Assembly: GCF_030864355.1 (NCBI RefSeq)
Contig: NC_083398.1
Span: 1,488,001 to 1,552,000 of the forward strand
Length of the DNA: 64,000 nucleotides
Reading direction: 5' to 3'
Source: Cutaneotrichosporon cavernicola
Lineage: Eukaryota > Basidiomycota > Tremellomycetes > Trichosporonales > Trichosporonaceae
Of the stretch, positions 21,343 to 33,308 are shown piece after piece. Each line of letters opens with the position of its first letter. Position 1 is the stretch's first letter. A program made the position numbers and the translations under genes. A model generated the notes under the pieces. That model did no database searches. It had not been told where the DNA came from and saw only the letters and a list, made by a program, of their open reading frames with translations.

Positions 21343-23296
21343 GGAGCTCGCCTACGAGATGCATGGTTGTGGAGTAGTGGTTCCTGGCTGCTGAGAGAGA
21401 ATGCTGGGATGACGCCGAGACGAGAGTTGGCGGGCATGGAACGGTCGACTAACCCCACGCACGCACGGACCTATGTACTGTACAGTCACCTCTCTCTCCA
21501 CAGAAATCACATTGTTGACATCACTCTTCTCTCTCAACTCTCACTTCAGCAACCTACAATAGCCATGAGAGTCCATCCGCAAGTCCCTCAACTTCGAAGA
21601 TGAGGTTCTCTGGCTCCTCAAATTCCAAGGAACCTTCCCTCTCCGCGAACTCATCAAACGGCCTAACGAGGTGAACGTAACCCACCCCTCGCCGCCCAGG
21701 CCACTTCGAGCGCATCCACACGCCACATGTAGCTTCTGAGAGCGGGAACTACATGCACTGCCTATATCAGCAAGTCAAGTCGCCACAGAAACTATCAGCC
21801 AGGCAACAATCAGCCGGGGTAACTATCGAGGGACCATGGCGGCAGATGTGAAGAGCAGACTGTAAGCCGTCTTGTAGTCCATCTTGCAGTGCGTTCTGAC
21901 CTCATATGGTAGCTCAATCGAGAGGGCCGGCGACGAAGCATCCTGACATGACAGTGGAAGAGGACGCTTCGACTTTGTGGCGGGGCAGGAGAGGCGCACA
22001 GACGCCTGGCTTTAACCTGGGAGCATGGTCGCGGGGTGTCAGTGCAGATGGTGTGCGAGGTGAGGGGATGAAGATCGACGGACCGCCTGGTACATCTTGA
22101 ATGTAAGGTTTGCCAAAGGATCATTCTACTATTACGCATGGGATGAGAACGTTGATGCTTTGCCACGTACAGCGTGCGATTTGTGGAAAGATTGGAGCCC
22201 GCTGAGGGGAGAAGTGGTTGACGCCACTTCCGGCCATCGGCCCGGTCAGGTCAGGGTGTTGAGTCAATTTGAGTCAAGCTTGTTCGGGACCTTCCACCCT
22301 CAAGCTCAACACCATGTATTTGCAGTCGCATCGACCCATCTGCTTTGCCTTCCATCTTCCAACAGCGAGCTGGTCGGAATGTTGAAGCCTTGGTCATCTG
22401 ACAAGACGGTGCTGCAGAGGTCTCTTTCTCCAGCCTTGGGTCTCCTTCCCGGTCCCACCGCCGTTCGAATATCCATGAACAGCTGAAAAGGAAGCGGACT
22501 TCCTATGCCAACGTACCAGGTCTCCCTCGGCCATGCACCTTTTTTCGGATCTGGACTCCTGCTCCTTCTCTGATATGCATTGGCCAATTTCTAGTGGTTG
22601 GTTGCTCTGACCGAAACACACTGGTGGGCTCAATGCACTGTTGTGTTGAGAGTACGCGACATCCAGGCCATTTGTATCATAAAATCATTCCCTCCAAGTC
22701 GCAACCTCAATCTGGATTACATGTAGCTTAATTGGGAGGGTGGAGGGAAGAGTCAACTGTTCTGGGCATCTGGGCAACGAACGTTGCGCAACTATATTGT
22801 TACCGCCCTCCCTCCCTTCCTTCCTTCTTTTCTCGTCAACACATCGCCACCTACTTCTCCTCAACCACTATTAACATATATAGTTCCAACGTATTTATCA
22901 CCTTGCTACCCAGTCACTTCGACTACGCTGGGACTATATCCACCTCCGCCGGTCTCGAGCAACCCACTATCGGTTAATACTATCTATCCACGACACGCAC
23001 CTCATATTCTTTCCCAAATGTTATGTCAGTACCATTGTGGTGCACCGTCCTGCTGTCTACAGGCGCCATCGTCTTGGCGCTTGGAGGTCGCAGGCGCCGC
23101 CCAGACAGTGGACATTGTGGGCCCGTTCATTCAACGGACTGCCTTGAAACGATGGATGCCTGTGGCAGTAGAATCCTAGATCCGCATGTCGTCATCGCCA
23201 TCGCCACCGCACGGACCACCGCCCTACACTGTACTTCGAACCACACACAATGCCACCCTTCCTTTCTCTCTATCACTCACTTTCCACGTCGACACC
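21343..23296. other. Gene-poor region of about 1.9 kb
   Basis: No supported gene. One coding-like stretch at about 21570-21680 (frame reading SLNFEDEVLWLLKFQGTFPL) has no start and a stop just upstream. The last 500 nt are C/T-rich and probably hold the promoter and leader of the F-box-like gene. Confidence 0.45.
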
Positions 23297-24379
23297 ATGG
23301 GGACGCTCGACGCAGCCATGTACCCACACCTCGTGGACGCCATATTCGCGCACGCAGATGCGCGCGCGCTCCTGCATCTCCGAACCGCCAACCGCGGCTG
23401 GTGCCACCGGGCGAACACCCTTCTCTGCGTACACTTGGTCTTCTTCGGCTCAGGCGTCGTCGGCGCGGTCGCATACGGGTCCATGATCCGACATCCTGCC
23501 TTCCACGCCTTCTTCGACGGAACAACCGTCGACTGGAGAGATGCAACGGGAGCTCATCGGGTTGTCGACCTCGTGGGGTCGGGAGAGGAGTACACTACGC
23601 CAACCGGGTTCTTCGACACCGCACCCCCTGTAATGCGTATGTGGGAGAACTGCTGTGACGATGATTACCGTTCCGAGCCGTACGCTGCAGCGGAGACGGT
23701 CGTCGTGTTTGCATGGCGGAGCGTCCCTTTCGCCGATCCCGGCTGGGGAAGCACAGGTCCCACCACCGAATTGGGGTCCCCTGATGACGGGAGCGGGGAT
23801 TCCACAGTCGCAGGAAGTGAGGAAGACGACGTGTCGGAGGACGAGGACCACTACACCCCCATCAATTACCTAGGCGTGGGGACCCGCAAGCTCGTTATCA
23901 ACCTGTCTTCAGCATCGTCCATCCCCAGCGAACTGGAATTTCAGGTGGCGACCTTCGCCGCCGACTGGGTTGAAAGTTGCGAGACGTTGGAGGAGATTGT
24001 GCTCATCCTCGTGCTCGACGACCCTCCAACGGAATTCGACGAGGCCTCGCAGCTCCCGCGACGCTTAATGGACTCGTTATTCGCCATCACTGAGAATCCA
24101 GGGGTCAAGCACACCATTGTCAACGCCGCCGCGTTCCCATCCAACTTGCTCCACCTTGTGCCGCATGAGAACATCGAGGACAACCAACCCAAAACGTGGG
24201 ACAAGTTTCAGAACGGCACGTCGCTGCAAGAGTGTGCCGAGTTCTTCTTCCGCGACTTGTTTGGGGGCAGTGAGGACGAGATGCCAGAAGTCGAATGGCT
24301 CTCGTACGAGGAATACGAGGCGAGGGTGGGCGCAGACTCGTTCCGCTTGGAGACAATGGAGTGCCCGTGGGCGGCTTAG
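23297..24379 (+). CDS. F-box-like protein (order-specific family)
   Basis: Single exon, 360 aa from the ATG at 23297 (GACACCATGG context); an in-frame ATG at 23186 would add 37 low-complexity residues. The N terminus AAMYPHLVDAIFAHADARAL, then LHLRTANRGWCHRANTLLC, has the Pro-plus-hydrophobic spacing of a degenerate F-box. The rest has an acidic insert (EEDDVSEDEDHY), a core segment LGVGTRKLVINLSSASSIPS and ESCETLEEIVLILVLDDPP, and a C-terminal block WLSYEEYEARVGADSFRLET. I associate this layout with a large family in Trichosporonales genomes (recalled, not tested). F-box proteins recruit substrates to SCF ubiquitin ligases; the substrate here is unknown. Related but damaged sequence lies at 51381-52460. 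Confidence 0.65.
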   Translation: MGTLDAAMYPHLVDAIFAHADARALLHLRTANRGWCHRANTLLCVHLVFFGSGVVGAVAYGSMIRHPAFHAFFDGTTVDWRDATGAHRVVDLVGSGEEYTTPTGFFDTAPPVMRMWENCCDDDYRSEPYAAAETVVVFAWRSVPFADPGWGSTGPTTELGSPDDGSGDSTVAGSEEDDVSEDEDHYTPINYLGVGTRKLVINLSSASSIPSELEFQVATFAADWVESCETLEEIVLILVLDDPPTEFDEASQLPRRLMDSLFAITENPGVKHTIVNAAAFPSNLLHLVPHENIEDNQPKTWDKFQNGTSLQECAEFFFRDLFGGSEDEMPEVEWLSYEEYEARVGADSFRLETMECPWAA

Positions 24380-24636
24380 GGCGCAACGGGCGTAAGGTCG
24401 AGCGATAGAGTCATGCATCTCTAGGGCGCTAAAGACCTCAGTCTACATGATGGGAATGGGTGCACGTGCTGGCTGGTAGTTGGTTTGGAATGCCAGCACA
24501 ACAGCCGTCCAAACTATTAGGTAGGGCCGCTCGGTGACCGGCGCCGGATCACCGGACCGAGCCAACAGCACGCAGGTACATACCCAAGCAAGCCACGCCC
24601 CCCGATATACAACAACTACTGTCCACATTTCACTAC

Positions 24637-26257
24637 ATGCCAACGACAACGTCCTCAACATTGATGATGGCTAGGCAACAGGTAGCAACGCTGGGCACGG
24701 ATGAGAGGAGGGATCAGCACCCGACCGAAACCACCCCTCTTCAAAGCCCAGCGAATCGGGCCGATCGCCCTACGGGATATGGCTCCGACTTGACGCAGCC
24801 CAAGCCAACGACTCTCACAGCCTTTCCCGAAGCCGAGGTGAAGGGGCCCACGCCACTACCAGTCCGTCAGCTCTCCATTGTGCTCTTCTTGCGCGTGACG
24901 GAGCCGATCTCCTACCTCGTGTGCTTCCCATTCATCAACCAGATGCTGCTCGACATTGGGGTAGTGGATGACCCGCGCCGGGCTGGTTTCTACGCCGGTA
25001 TTGTGCGTATCTCCTAGACCTGAGCTGACTTTAGGTAGAGAGCGTGTTCGCGTTCACCGAGCTCCTCACTGTCTTCCACTGGGGCAAGCTGAGCGACCGG
25101 ATAGGCCGCAAGCCTGTACTCCTTATCGTGAGCTCGCCTCAGGCCAGCATTAACCCAAGGGATGCGCGTTCAGCGCACTCTCGGCGGCGACGTTCGGCCT
25201 CAGCACGTCTTTGGGCATGCTCGTGGCCACGCGCGCGATTAACGGCCTCGCGAACGGTAACGTCGCTGTTCTCAAGAGCGTGATAGGCGAAATCACGGAC
25301 GAGAGTAATCAAGCGCGCGCGTTCAGCTTGTTCCCACTCTCGCTGGCGATCGGGACCATTGTCGCTTCCATGGTGGGCGGATATCTCTCCAACATTACCG
25401 TAACCTTTCCGTCACTTGCGGACACGTTGCCGCTCCTGGCTACGCATCCATACTTCCTCCCGTCGTTCATTGCCGGCCTCTTCCCAGCCGTTGGAGGACT
25501 GATCGCCTTGTTCTGGATGGACGAGACGCTGCCTCCCAAAGAACCCTTCCATGGTACCGAGGAGGAAGAGCGAACCCTCTCAGCCCTCGAGTTGTTGCGC
25601 GACCCAACCATCTGGCCGCTCATGTACAGCTTTGCGTTGATGTCACTCGAGGCTATCGCATACCAGGCCCTCCTCCCTCTCTTCTTCTTCACGCCAGTCA
25701 ACCTCGGCGGACTAGGCTTCACCGAGATGCAAATCGGCACGGCACTAAGCCTGCGTGGAATAGCGACAATAGGGGTCCAGCTCTTCGCCTTTCCGCCCCT
25801 CGTGACCAAGATGGGCGCAACCCGCCTCTTCCGTATCCTCATAGTGCTATACATCCCGACCTTCATACTCCTGCCCTTCCTCAACATTCTAGCGCGCACC
25901 CGCGGCGCTGGGCTCGAGTGGGTCGGTGTGGGCGCCGTCCTCCTCCTCGGCGCAGTGAGCAATATGGCCTTCGCCTGTAACCTGATCATGACGAACGACG
26001 CTGCACCAAATAACCGCAGTCTCGGCGCCTTGAATGGTGTGTCCATAAAGATGACAGAGCTGACAACAGGCCTCGCAGCGTTCTTCTCAGCCTGTACCCG
26101 GGTAGTTGGACCCGGTGCGGCTAACACGCTGTTTGCATTAAGTGTTGACCGCAACGCGCTGGGCGGCAACCTCATTTGGGCAGTCATGGTGGTGGTCGCG
26201 CTGGCGGGCTGGCACTCGAGCCTGTTCCTCAAGCGCGAGTATCGGAAGCGCGCATGA
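24637..26257 (+). CDS. Major facilitator superfamily transporter
   Basis: Exons are 24637-25002, 25035-25127 and 25160-26257 (518 aa); introns are 32 nt each. A roughly 75-residue hydrophilic N terminus precedes the first membrane segment (LPVRQLSIVLFLRVTEPISY). The loop 2-3 signature is FHWGKLSDRIGRKPVLLI (consensus GxLxDRxGRKxxLL). It is followed by LGMLVATRAINGLANGNVAV with the RAINGLxNGN motif, and about 12 membrane segments in all. The closest group I recognise is the fungal set around yeast YCR023C and plant zinc-induced-facilitator-like proteins (DHA1-type proton antiporters). The substrate cannot be told. An alternative start is the ATG at 24664. The gene is 257 nt downstream of the F-box-like gene, same strand. 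Confidence 0.85.
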
Positions 26258-27256
26258 CCTACCGGAGTTGTATCACTTGAACCCATATCCCTGTACTCGG
26301 ATGCATGCCTTGCGCCCGCCCGCCAGAGTTATGCGTGGTGCGTGCACGGGATGATGAGGATGGTCAGGTGGTGTGAAACCAATTTGCTCTGGTGGATTAA
26401 CCCCCCAAGTTTCCAAGCCGATATGTCAACGGGCGCAGTCTCAACTCCTATAAATCTTGGACCACCTAACTTTTCTCACCTCAGGCTATCTAACGATACC
26501 AATTATACAACTGTACTTGTATCAGGCGGGTGCCAGGAGGTTGGGAGGTTGGGAGGTTGGGAGGGATGCATGTGGTAAGCTGGAGGAGGGTGTGGTCACC
26601 ACTGTCGCGCCACATTCCCACGGTCCCCTCATCGGACACGTGTGCATCGTTCATGTTCGTTCTCTCGCCTCTCATTGGCTCACGTCTTCGCACCCGATCC
26701 ATTCCTGTATAACTAGCCTCCCTTCGTCGTTTGTTATTCGATGTATCTCTCTGTCCCCTCATTCGTTCGCCATAACCACTACCATAGAGTTGTTAGGCTT
26801 CAGGCTTGGAAATACCTCACCGACCTCGAGCCGTCTGAGATGCAGGGCTGGTCACCTAGCCCCTTGCTCGGTGCAGGCACTGAGGCCTCTTTCGCACAGT
26901 CGGCGAGCTAGAACTCTCACTACAGCCCATCCGCTGGCTGGATGCCAAGCTCGCGTTGATGTCAGAGTGGCAGCGGTCTCAATATTCCAGTTAGTACTCA
27001 ACTTGCTGACAACGTCTTACACGCCCAAGACGTGTCGGACCCAACTACTCATGTGCGACGGGCTGCCAAAGGCGGAACGTCGGGTAACTGACAAATCGGC
27101 TACCACTATTCATATAGTCTCTTCCCACCCGCGTCCTTCATCTCGCTTGCAGTTCAAGATTCATTGCATTTGGCTTCGACAACAGTGGGTACGACGACCA
27201 TACCGTAACAAGCGGTACGACGCCCAGGATGCCGAGTTCGGAAGCGGCGCTGACGC
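26258..27256. other. Convergent intergenic region
   Basis: About 1 kb between the 3' ends of the MFS and V-ATPase genes. A short GGGAGGTT tandem repeat (about 26537-26565) is present. An open frame of about 280 codons crosses it, but it has no ATG start and no family-like content. Confidence 0.5.
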
Positions 27257-29913
27257 TTACGCGATGTCCTCCTCGTCCACCACAAAGGTGAGGGGTGTGA
27301 AGGGATAGCCGCCCGCTTGGTAGAACTTGCCGGCGAACTCGACCTGATGTTAGCACAATGCTGTGATTGCGTCGCTCCATGGTTTTGATTGACTTACCCA
27401 GTGGAGACGCAGCGCGTGGAGGAACGCAGACAGGCCCTCCATGATACAGAGGATACAGATCGTGAGTGTGAACCACATGGCGAAGATGGGCACGAGCATG
27501 AAGGTGCCACCGATGAGGCCGCCAGTGTAGCCAAGCGCGCTGGCCATGGTCATGTCCCACAGGACCTCGGAGAGCTGGGCGTGTGCCAGCGACAGCGCCC
27601 AGAGACGGAGGTACGATGCCGTGTTCGAGATACAGCCGAGGCAGAACTCGATGGTGTGGATGACTTGGTGCACGACGACCTCGCCCATGTCGAACTGGTG
27701 ATGCTCCTCCTCATCTCTAGCGACAGGCTGGCCTGCACCCTCCTCGTCGTCCTCGAGCTCGGCGTCGGTAGACGCGCGCCCATTGTCGGCAGCCGCGAGA
27801 CCCTGGTAGCCCTGGCTGGCGATGTTCTTGTGCTCCTTCCACTCGAGGTATGGGAGGGTACAGAGCATCCACGGCACACAGACGAGGGAGATGAGAAGTA
27901 GGATGGTCTGGACGAAGGCCTGACCACCGTACAGCTTTGAACCTTCGGGGACGGTGCCGGGCGAGAGGAACATGTAAATAAGCATGTTGAGGAGGCCGGG
28001 AGCAGGCAGGTCGCTCTTGCTCCAGTCGATCGCCCACTTGTACAGAATGCACAGGATGAGGTACCCGAAAATGCACCACATGAAGAGGATCTGAGGGACG
28101 AACTCGGCCCAGATACGGCGGCGCTGCTTGAACTGGATGAAGTTCGGTACGTTGAGGCAGATGGCAAAGGTCATGTGGAGGACACCGATAACGATCGACA
28201 TCTTCATCTTGTACGAGTTGATGAAGATGAGCGCGTTGTCGGCACCGATCCAGAGCGGGTCGAGACCGAATGGGTAGCGGCGGTCAAGGAGGATCGCCGA
28301 CACCTGGCCATCCGGGTTCTCGGGCCACTCCCACCCCGACTTCCAGATGTACATGGCCTTTGAGAAGATGTCGTTGTACATGAAGCCGGTGTAGACCGAG
28401 AAGATGCCCATGAGGACGATGATGTAGCGACCGTAGAAGAAGGTCTGGAACATCTCGCCACCCTTACCGGTGAGGCTCTTCTCGAAGAAGATCATTGCGC
28501 CGGCAGCAAGAGCCGCGAGGAGACCGTGGCCGACGTCGCCGAACATGCACGCGAAGAGGAAGGGGAAAGTAATGACGGTGAAGAGACCGGGGTTGACCTC
28601 CTTGTACGTCGCCACGCCGTACGCGTCGATGATTGCCTGGAACGCCTCGGTGAACTTGTCCGTGCGGTGGAACGTGGGCGGCGTCTGGGTCGTGCGGAGC
28701 TCGGACAGGACAGCGGGGACCGACGTCCCGGCCGTCTCGGTTGCTCTGCGGAGACCAAGCTGCACGGCGGTGATGTCCGAGGTGGGCGTCCAGCCTTCAG
28801 CGACGAGGGTCTTGCGACTCTGGTCGAACGAGAGAAGGTTGAGAGTCTTACATACCTCCTCCTCCTTGCGAACAGCGTCCTTCCACGCCTCGAGACCCTC
28901 AGCAATCTTGCTGAGCTCAACACGGCGAGTCTGCGAGACGTTGTAGAGGACGGCGTCGACGTCCTCGAGGCGAGTCTGCGTCTCACGGAGAGCATCGGCC
29001 CTCTTATCCGGTGCCGAGTCGATCTGGTAGAGCGTGCCGCCCATCGACTCCGCGACCTTGCGGATCTTGGCCAGCAACTCGTCGCCGTGCGCAAAGATAA
29101 TGAACACGTCCTTGTGGGTCGAGACGCCAGTGACAACGTCAACGAAGGGCTCCTCGATCTCGGAGTAGTTCATGTACAGGTTGCCGCGGAGGACGCGCCA
29201 GAGGATGCGCTCAAAGGTGGGCATGCGAGAGCGCTCGATCGTGCCAGCCACGAACTCGAGGTCGAAGCCCGCCATCGATGACTCGCCTGGAAGCGAGCCG
29301 TACTCGGCAGCAGCCTCGAGGAGAGGCGTCGTGCCGTCCGGGTTGTCGTCAAACGACGATCGAATCTCGGTGTGGCGGTACTCGGCCTCATTGAAGAAGG
29401 CAGCGGTCTCGCGCAGTACCCACTTCTTCTCCTCAAGCTCGCCCTTGCGCTTGCCCAGGTCCTCCCACGAGCGGTTCATCTCGGCGAGGCGGCGCTCGTG
29501 CTCTTTGAGCTTCTCGTCCAGCTCGTCGAATGCGCTCTGCGCGCGCGGACCGACGCACGTAAACGGCGGGATGGCAGAGAGGGGAGGGATGCCGATGGGT
29601 GGTTCGAGGTACGAGATCTGCGACTTGAAGAGGCGGATGCGACGAGCCATCTCGGCGAGGCGGCGCAGGCGGGGGGTGAACGGCCGCTGGAACGTCGAGA
29701 GCGACGGGTTGAGCTGGTGTCAGCTACGTATCAGTACAATAGCTCACATCCTTGAACTGGAAGTTGGACATCTCGCCGAGCTCGTAGATGGTGTCATGGG
29801 CCACCTCTGAGGGGATGTAGAGCTGCACGAGGCTCATGTCCTCGGAGCCTGGCGTCAGCAACATTGAAAAAGAATGGTAGCTCACGGAAGAGGCTCCCTG
29901 TCTGAGCTGCCAT
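27257..29913 (-). CDS. VPH1: V-type proton ATPase subunit a (Vph1/Stv1)
   Basis: Exons are 29913-29886, 29848-29748, 29713-27398 and 27343-27257 (843 aa). The start [20 protein letters not shown] is the canonical N terminus, then [20 protein letters not shown]. The cytosolic arm holds [18 protein letters not shown] and coiled-coil segments. The membrane half has [73 protein letters not shown] and [20 protein letters not shown], which carries the essential Arg of the proton path. It ends [20 protein letters not shown]. Subunit a forms the two half-channels of the Vo sector and anchors the stator; it acidifies vacuole and Golgi. Vacuolar and Golgi isoforms cannot be separated here. Length is normal. 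Confidence 0.96.
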
Positions 29914-30529
29914 TGTGACGAGGGCCGTCGTGGCGAGCTATTGATGGGATAGAAGAGTGAGGGTGTGGTCGAGATGACCTGGTGATGTTAGCAACTGGAG
30001 TTGGGGGGGGAGGAAGGTCGTCACCTTGTCATCACCCAGGGCCACCCACCTGCCAACCAGTGACGTTGGGAGCATGGCCTGGGAGAGCGGGATCAAATTG
30101 TGTTGGAGTTGAGGTAGGGGTCCGTGTTCCTACACCACGTGGATGCACAGGGCCAAGGAAGGCGGGGATATTGTATGTGGAGTGGGTGGACGCTCCGTGG
30201 ACCACCCGAAAGGCACCGTACACACGGTGACCACCGCCGCACTGTCCCCCTCTCTTCTGCTTTACTTGCAACAGCAGTCCTGTTCTTACTGAGTTTGATC
30301 CCCACAACATCACATCGCAACAACATCTCTTTTCCTCTCTTCCGCCCCATTCCTCCCCTCACCTGTGTCTCGCTTCATCTCCCCCTTCTATCAACTCACC
30401 ACTCTTCAACATCTGCCCGCTCCACTGTATAATGATCATCTGACAATAACACTCATTCCGGACCATCAACACCTAGTATCACAAACCGTCCTCTATCATC
30501 TACCTCAACACCATACACTAAATATCAAC
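29914..30529. other. Divergent promoter region, VPH1 / SLC1
   Basis: About 615 nt between divergent starts. The SLC1 side is a long C/T-rich leader (about 30300-30440). No gene seen. Confidence 0.5.
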
Positions 30530-31629
30530 ATGGGCGCAATCCTGTACAAGCTCAGCATGGGCGTGTACGGCACCGTGCTGGCTCTCGTTGGCTTCATCGC
30601 GACGTTCGAGGCGCTTATCCTCGCCATCATCGGCCAACGTTTCAACGTTGACTTTTACGTCGCGCGCACATTCTACTACATGTGTGCCCCCATCATCGGG
30701 TGGTACATCGAGATGGAGGGTGAGGAGCACCTGCTCAACCTCCAGGCCACCGGGCCGGCTGTCATCCTCGGCAACCACCAGAGGTGCGCACCCCGGCAAT
30801 ACAAGCTGACAATAGCATGGTGGACATCCTGTACCTCGGCCGCATGTTCCCCAAGCAGGCAGCGATCATGGCGAAGAAGTCGCTCAAATGGGTCCCCGGT
30901 CTTGGGACATTCAGTGAGTCACTTGGACCCCTCGGCATCGCATCGCTGACGCCAGTGATGCTGTCAGGCTCCGTCTTCCTCGACCGCAAGAACAACAAGA
31001 GCGCCGTGGCGATGATGAACGCTGCTGGCGACGAGATGAAGAGAAAGAAGGTGGGTGGTAACGCGGGCCGCGCTCACGCAGATCTCGGTCTTCGTCTTTC
31101 CGGAAGGCACACGTCACCTTAGCGACGAGCCATTCCTGCTTCCTTTCAAGAAGGGCGCGTTCCACATGGCGATCCGGGCTGGCGTGCCCATTGTGCCGGT
31201 CGTGTGCGAGAACTACTCGAAGCTCCTCAAGCCTGGCAAATACTTCAGGAGGGGCACCCTCAAACTGCGTGGTGAGTCTGATCTGAGCGCAAACATTGGC
31301 GCGACGCCCTGGATACCGCACACAAACTGACCCCAGTCCTCCCTCCAGTGTCGACGGAGGGCGTCACGTCCGAGAACATCAACGAGCTCATTGAGAAGGT
31401 GCAGACGCAGATGCTCTCAGCGCTCAAGGACATCTCCGTGCCAGCACCCGCGTCGCCAGTGTCGTCTACTGCGACGATCGTCGACCGCGCCAGTAAGGGC
31501 AAGAGTGTCACCCAGACCAACGCTGTTGAGGACAGCGACGCGAGCGACGAGACCGAGGTCGAAGAGAACGTCAGCGAGTCAGACGGCGAGGTGCCTGCGA
31601 GCAAACCTGGCAAGATCGCACTAGCGTGA
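30530..31629 (+). CDS. SLC1: 1-acyl-sn-glycerol-3-phosphate acyltransferase (LPA acyltransferase)
   Basis: Exons are 30530-30783, 30816-30913, 30956-31050, 31082-31271 and 31337-31629 (309 aa). Two N-terminal membrane segments precede the PlsC domain. Motif I is NHQ|SMVDILYLGR; the His-x4-Asp pattern is complete across the splice as HQSMVD. Then come FPKQAAIMAKKSLKWVPGLG, motif II region SGSVFLDRKNN, motif III FVFPEGTRH and motif IV VPIVPVVCENY. The enzyme acylates lysophosphatidic acid to phosphatidic acid in ER/lipid droplets. After VLPPVSTEGVTSENINELI the protein has an unusual acidic, disordered tail (VEDSDASDETEVEENVSESD) ending SKPGKIALA and TGA. The TGA overlaps a GC|GTGAGC donor. If that intron (31626-31693) is spliced, the frame runs on into GPI3 (see findings). 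Confidence 0.9.
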
Positions 31630-31646
31630 GCGCGTTGTAGCCGCGT

Positions 31647-33142
31647 ATGGTATGCATGGCTCATCACATATTTTTTTTTGCTTTCGTGGGCAGCATGGTG
31701 TCGGACTTTTTCCATCCCGATGTCGGCGGCGTTGAGGGGCACATCTACAGCCTGAGCGTGGAGATGGCGCGGAGGGGACATAAGGTGGGTGGTCGTTCAG
31801 GCCGTCCAGAACGAGACGGCCACTTTCGCTCCTGCAGAACGCCGAGCTGATCCCAGGTCATCGTGATAACGCACCACCACGGCCGCCGCGTCGGTATCCG
31901 CTACCTTGCCCCTGGCATCAAAGTGTATCACGTTCCCTTCGTCCCTCTTGCTTCATCAGCCTCGCTCCCAAACTATCTCCTCTTCCTCCCCTACTTCCGC
32001 TCCATCATCCTCCGCGAACGCATCCAATTAGTCCACGGCCACGGCACGCTCTCAAGCCTTGCCCACGAGGCGATGCACCACGGGCCCCTCTTCGGCGTCC
32101 GTACAGTATTCACAGACCACTCGCTCTTCGGCTTCGCGGACACGGTAGGCGTGCTGACTAACAAACTCTTAGCCTCAGCCCTACGCACAGCCGACGCGGT
32201 GATCTGTGTCTCGAACACCGGTCGCGAGAACACGGTTCTACGCGCCGAGCTCCCCCCAGAGAGAGTGAACGTAATTCCCAACGCCCTCGTGCCGAGTCAA
32301 TTCGAACCCGCCCACCCTCCTCGCGAGCCAGAGAGCTACATCACAATTGTGGTGATCTCCCGCCTGGTCTATCGAAAAGGTATCGACCTCCTCGTAGCGT
32401 CAGCACCCGCCATCTGCGACCTCTTCCCCCGCGTCCGATTTCTGGTCGGCGGCGACGGACCCAAGATGGTCGACCTACTCCAAATGCGCGAAAAGTACGA
32501 GCTGCAAGACCGGATCGAGCTCGTCGGCTCGGTCCGTCCATCGGATGTTCACGGCCTCCTAACCCGCGGCCAGATCTATCTTAACACATCTCTAACTGAA
32601 GCTTTTGGGATTTCAATTATCGAAGCGGCTTGCTCTGGGTTGTTTGTGGTCGCTACACGAGTTGGAGGCGTTCCAGAGATCTTGCCGGCCGATATGATCG
32701 AGTTTGCGCGGGCAGACGAGGACGACGTCATTCGCGCTCTTTCACACGCAATCCAGACCGTCCAGAGTGGACAGCATGATCCGATAACAGCGCACGAGCG
32801 CGTCAAGACCATGTACTCGTGGGCTGCGGTTGCTGAGCGTACCGAACAGGTTTACGAGAGGGTATTTAAGACTCCACAGAAGAGCTCGTTCGAGCGCCTG
32901 GCGGCACACTTTGCTGGAGGCCCGGTTTTCGGGCCCATCTTATGTGCTATCCTCGCGGTGCAGTGGTGGTTCTTATGGTTCTTGGAGATCGTGCTCCCTC
33001 GAGAGGGGATCGACGATGTCATGGCTGACTGGGATGCCGCGAGGTTTGCCGACGTGAGCGATGTGATAGATTAGACTGACTCCAGGCGGTTGAGCGCGAA
33101 AAGAAGGCTGCCAAGATGGTCGAGGCGGACGCGGCAGAATGA
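31647..33142 (+). CDS. GPI3: GPI-GlcNAc transferase catalytic subunit (PIG-A/Gpi3/Spt14)
   Basis: Exons are 31647-31784, 31857-33053 and 33086-33142 (463 aa from the ATG at 31647; 447 aa from 31695). It is a GT4 glycosyltransferase: [104 protein letters not shown] and [20 protein letters not shown] (donor-binding ExxxxxxxE). A C-terminal membrane anchor ([20 protein letters not shown]) completes it. It makes GlcNAc-phosphatidylinositol, the first GPI intermediate, at the ER. The start is uncertain: the ATG at 31647 is 18 nt after the SLC1 stop and gives an odd [11 protein letters not shown] lead. A spliced join from SLC1 gives KIALAMVSDFF, a much better first beta strand. Confidence 0.88.
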
Positions 33143-33308
33143 GAGCTTGTCGATAGACCAATACCCCATCCTATCCAGATCCCGCATTGATACCACGTAC
33201 ACACTCCCACACACCATTTCGACAGAACTATGCATGATGGCAACTCTACTGTACTTACGCCGATCTACTGCCTACCCGCGCACCGCACACCGCCCTCGCT
33301 CAACACGG

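Noticed and set aside
21565..21850. Coding-like stretch LNFEDEVLWLLKFQGTFPL
   Set aside because: A TGA lies immediately upstream, there is no ATG, and possible splices give early stops. It may be a relic.
26457..27308. Open frame of about 280 codons between MFS and V-ATPase genes
   Set aside because: It begins with TTG, overlaps the end of the V-ATPase gene antisense, and its translation has no domain-like pattern.
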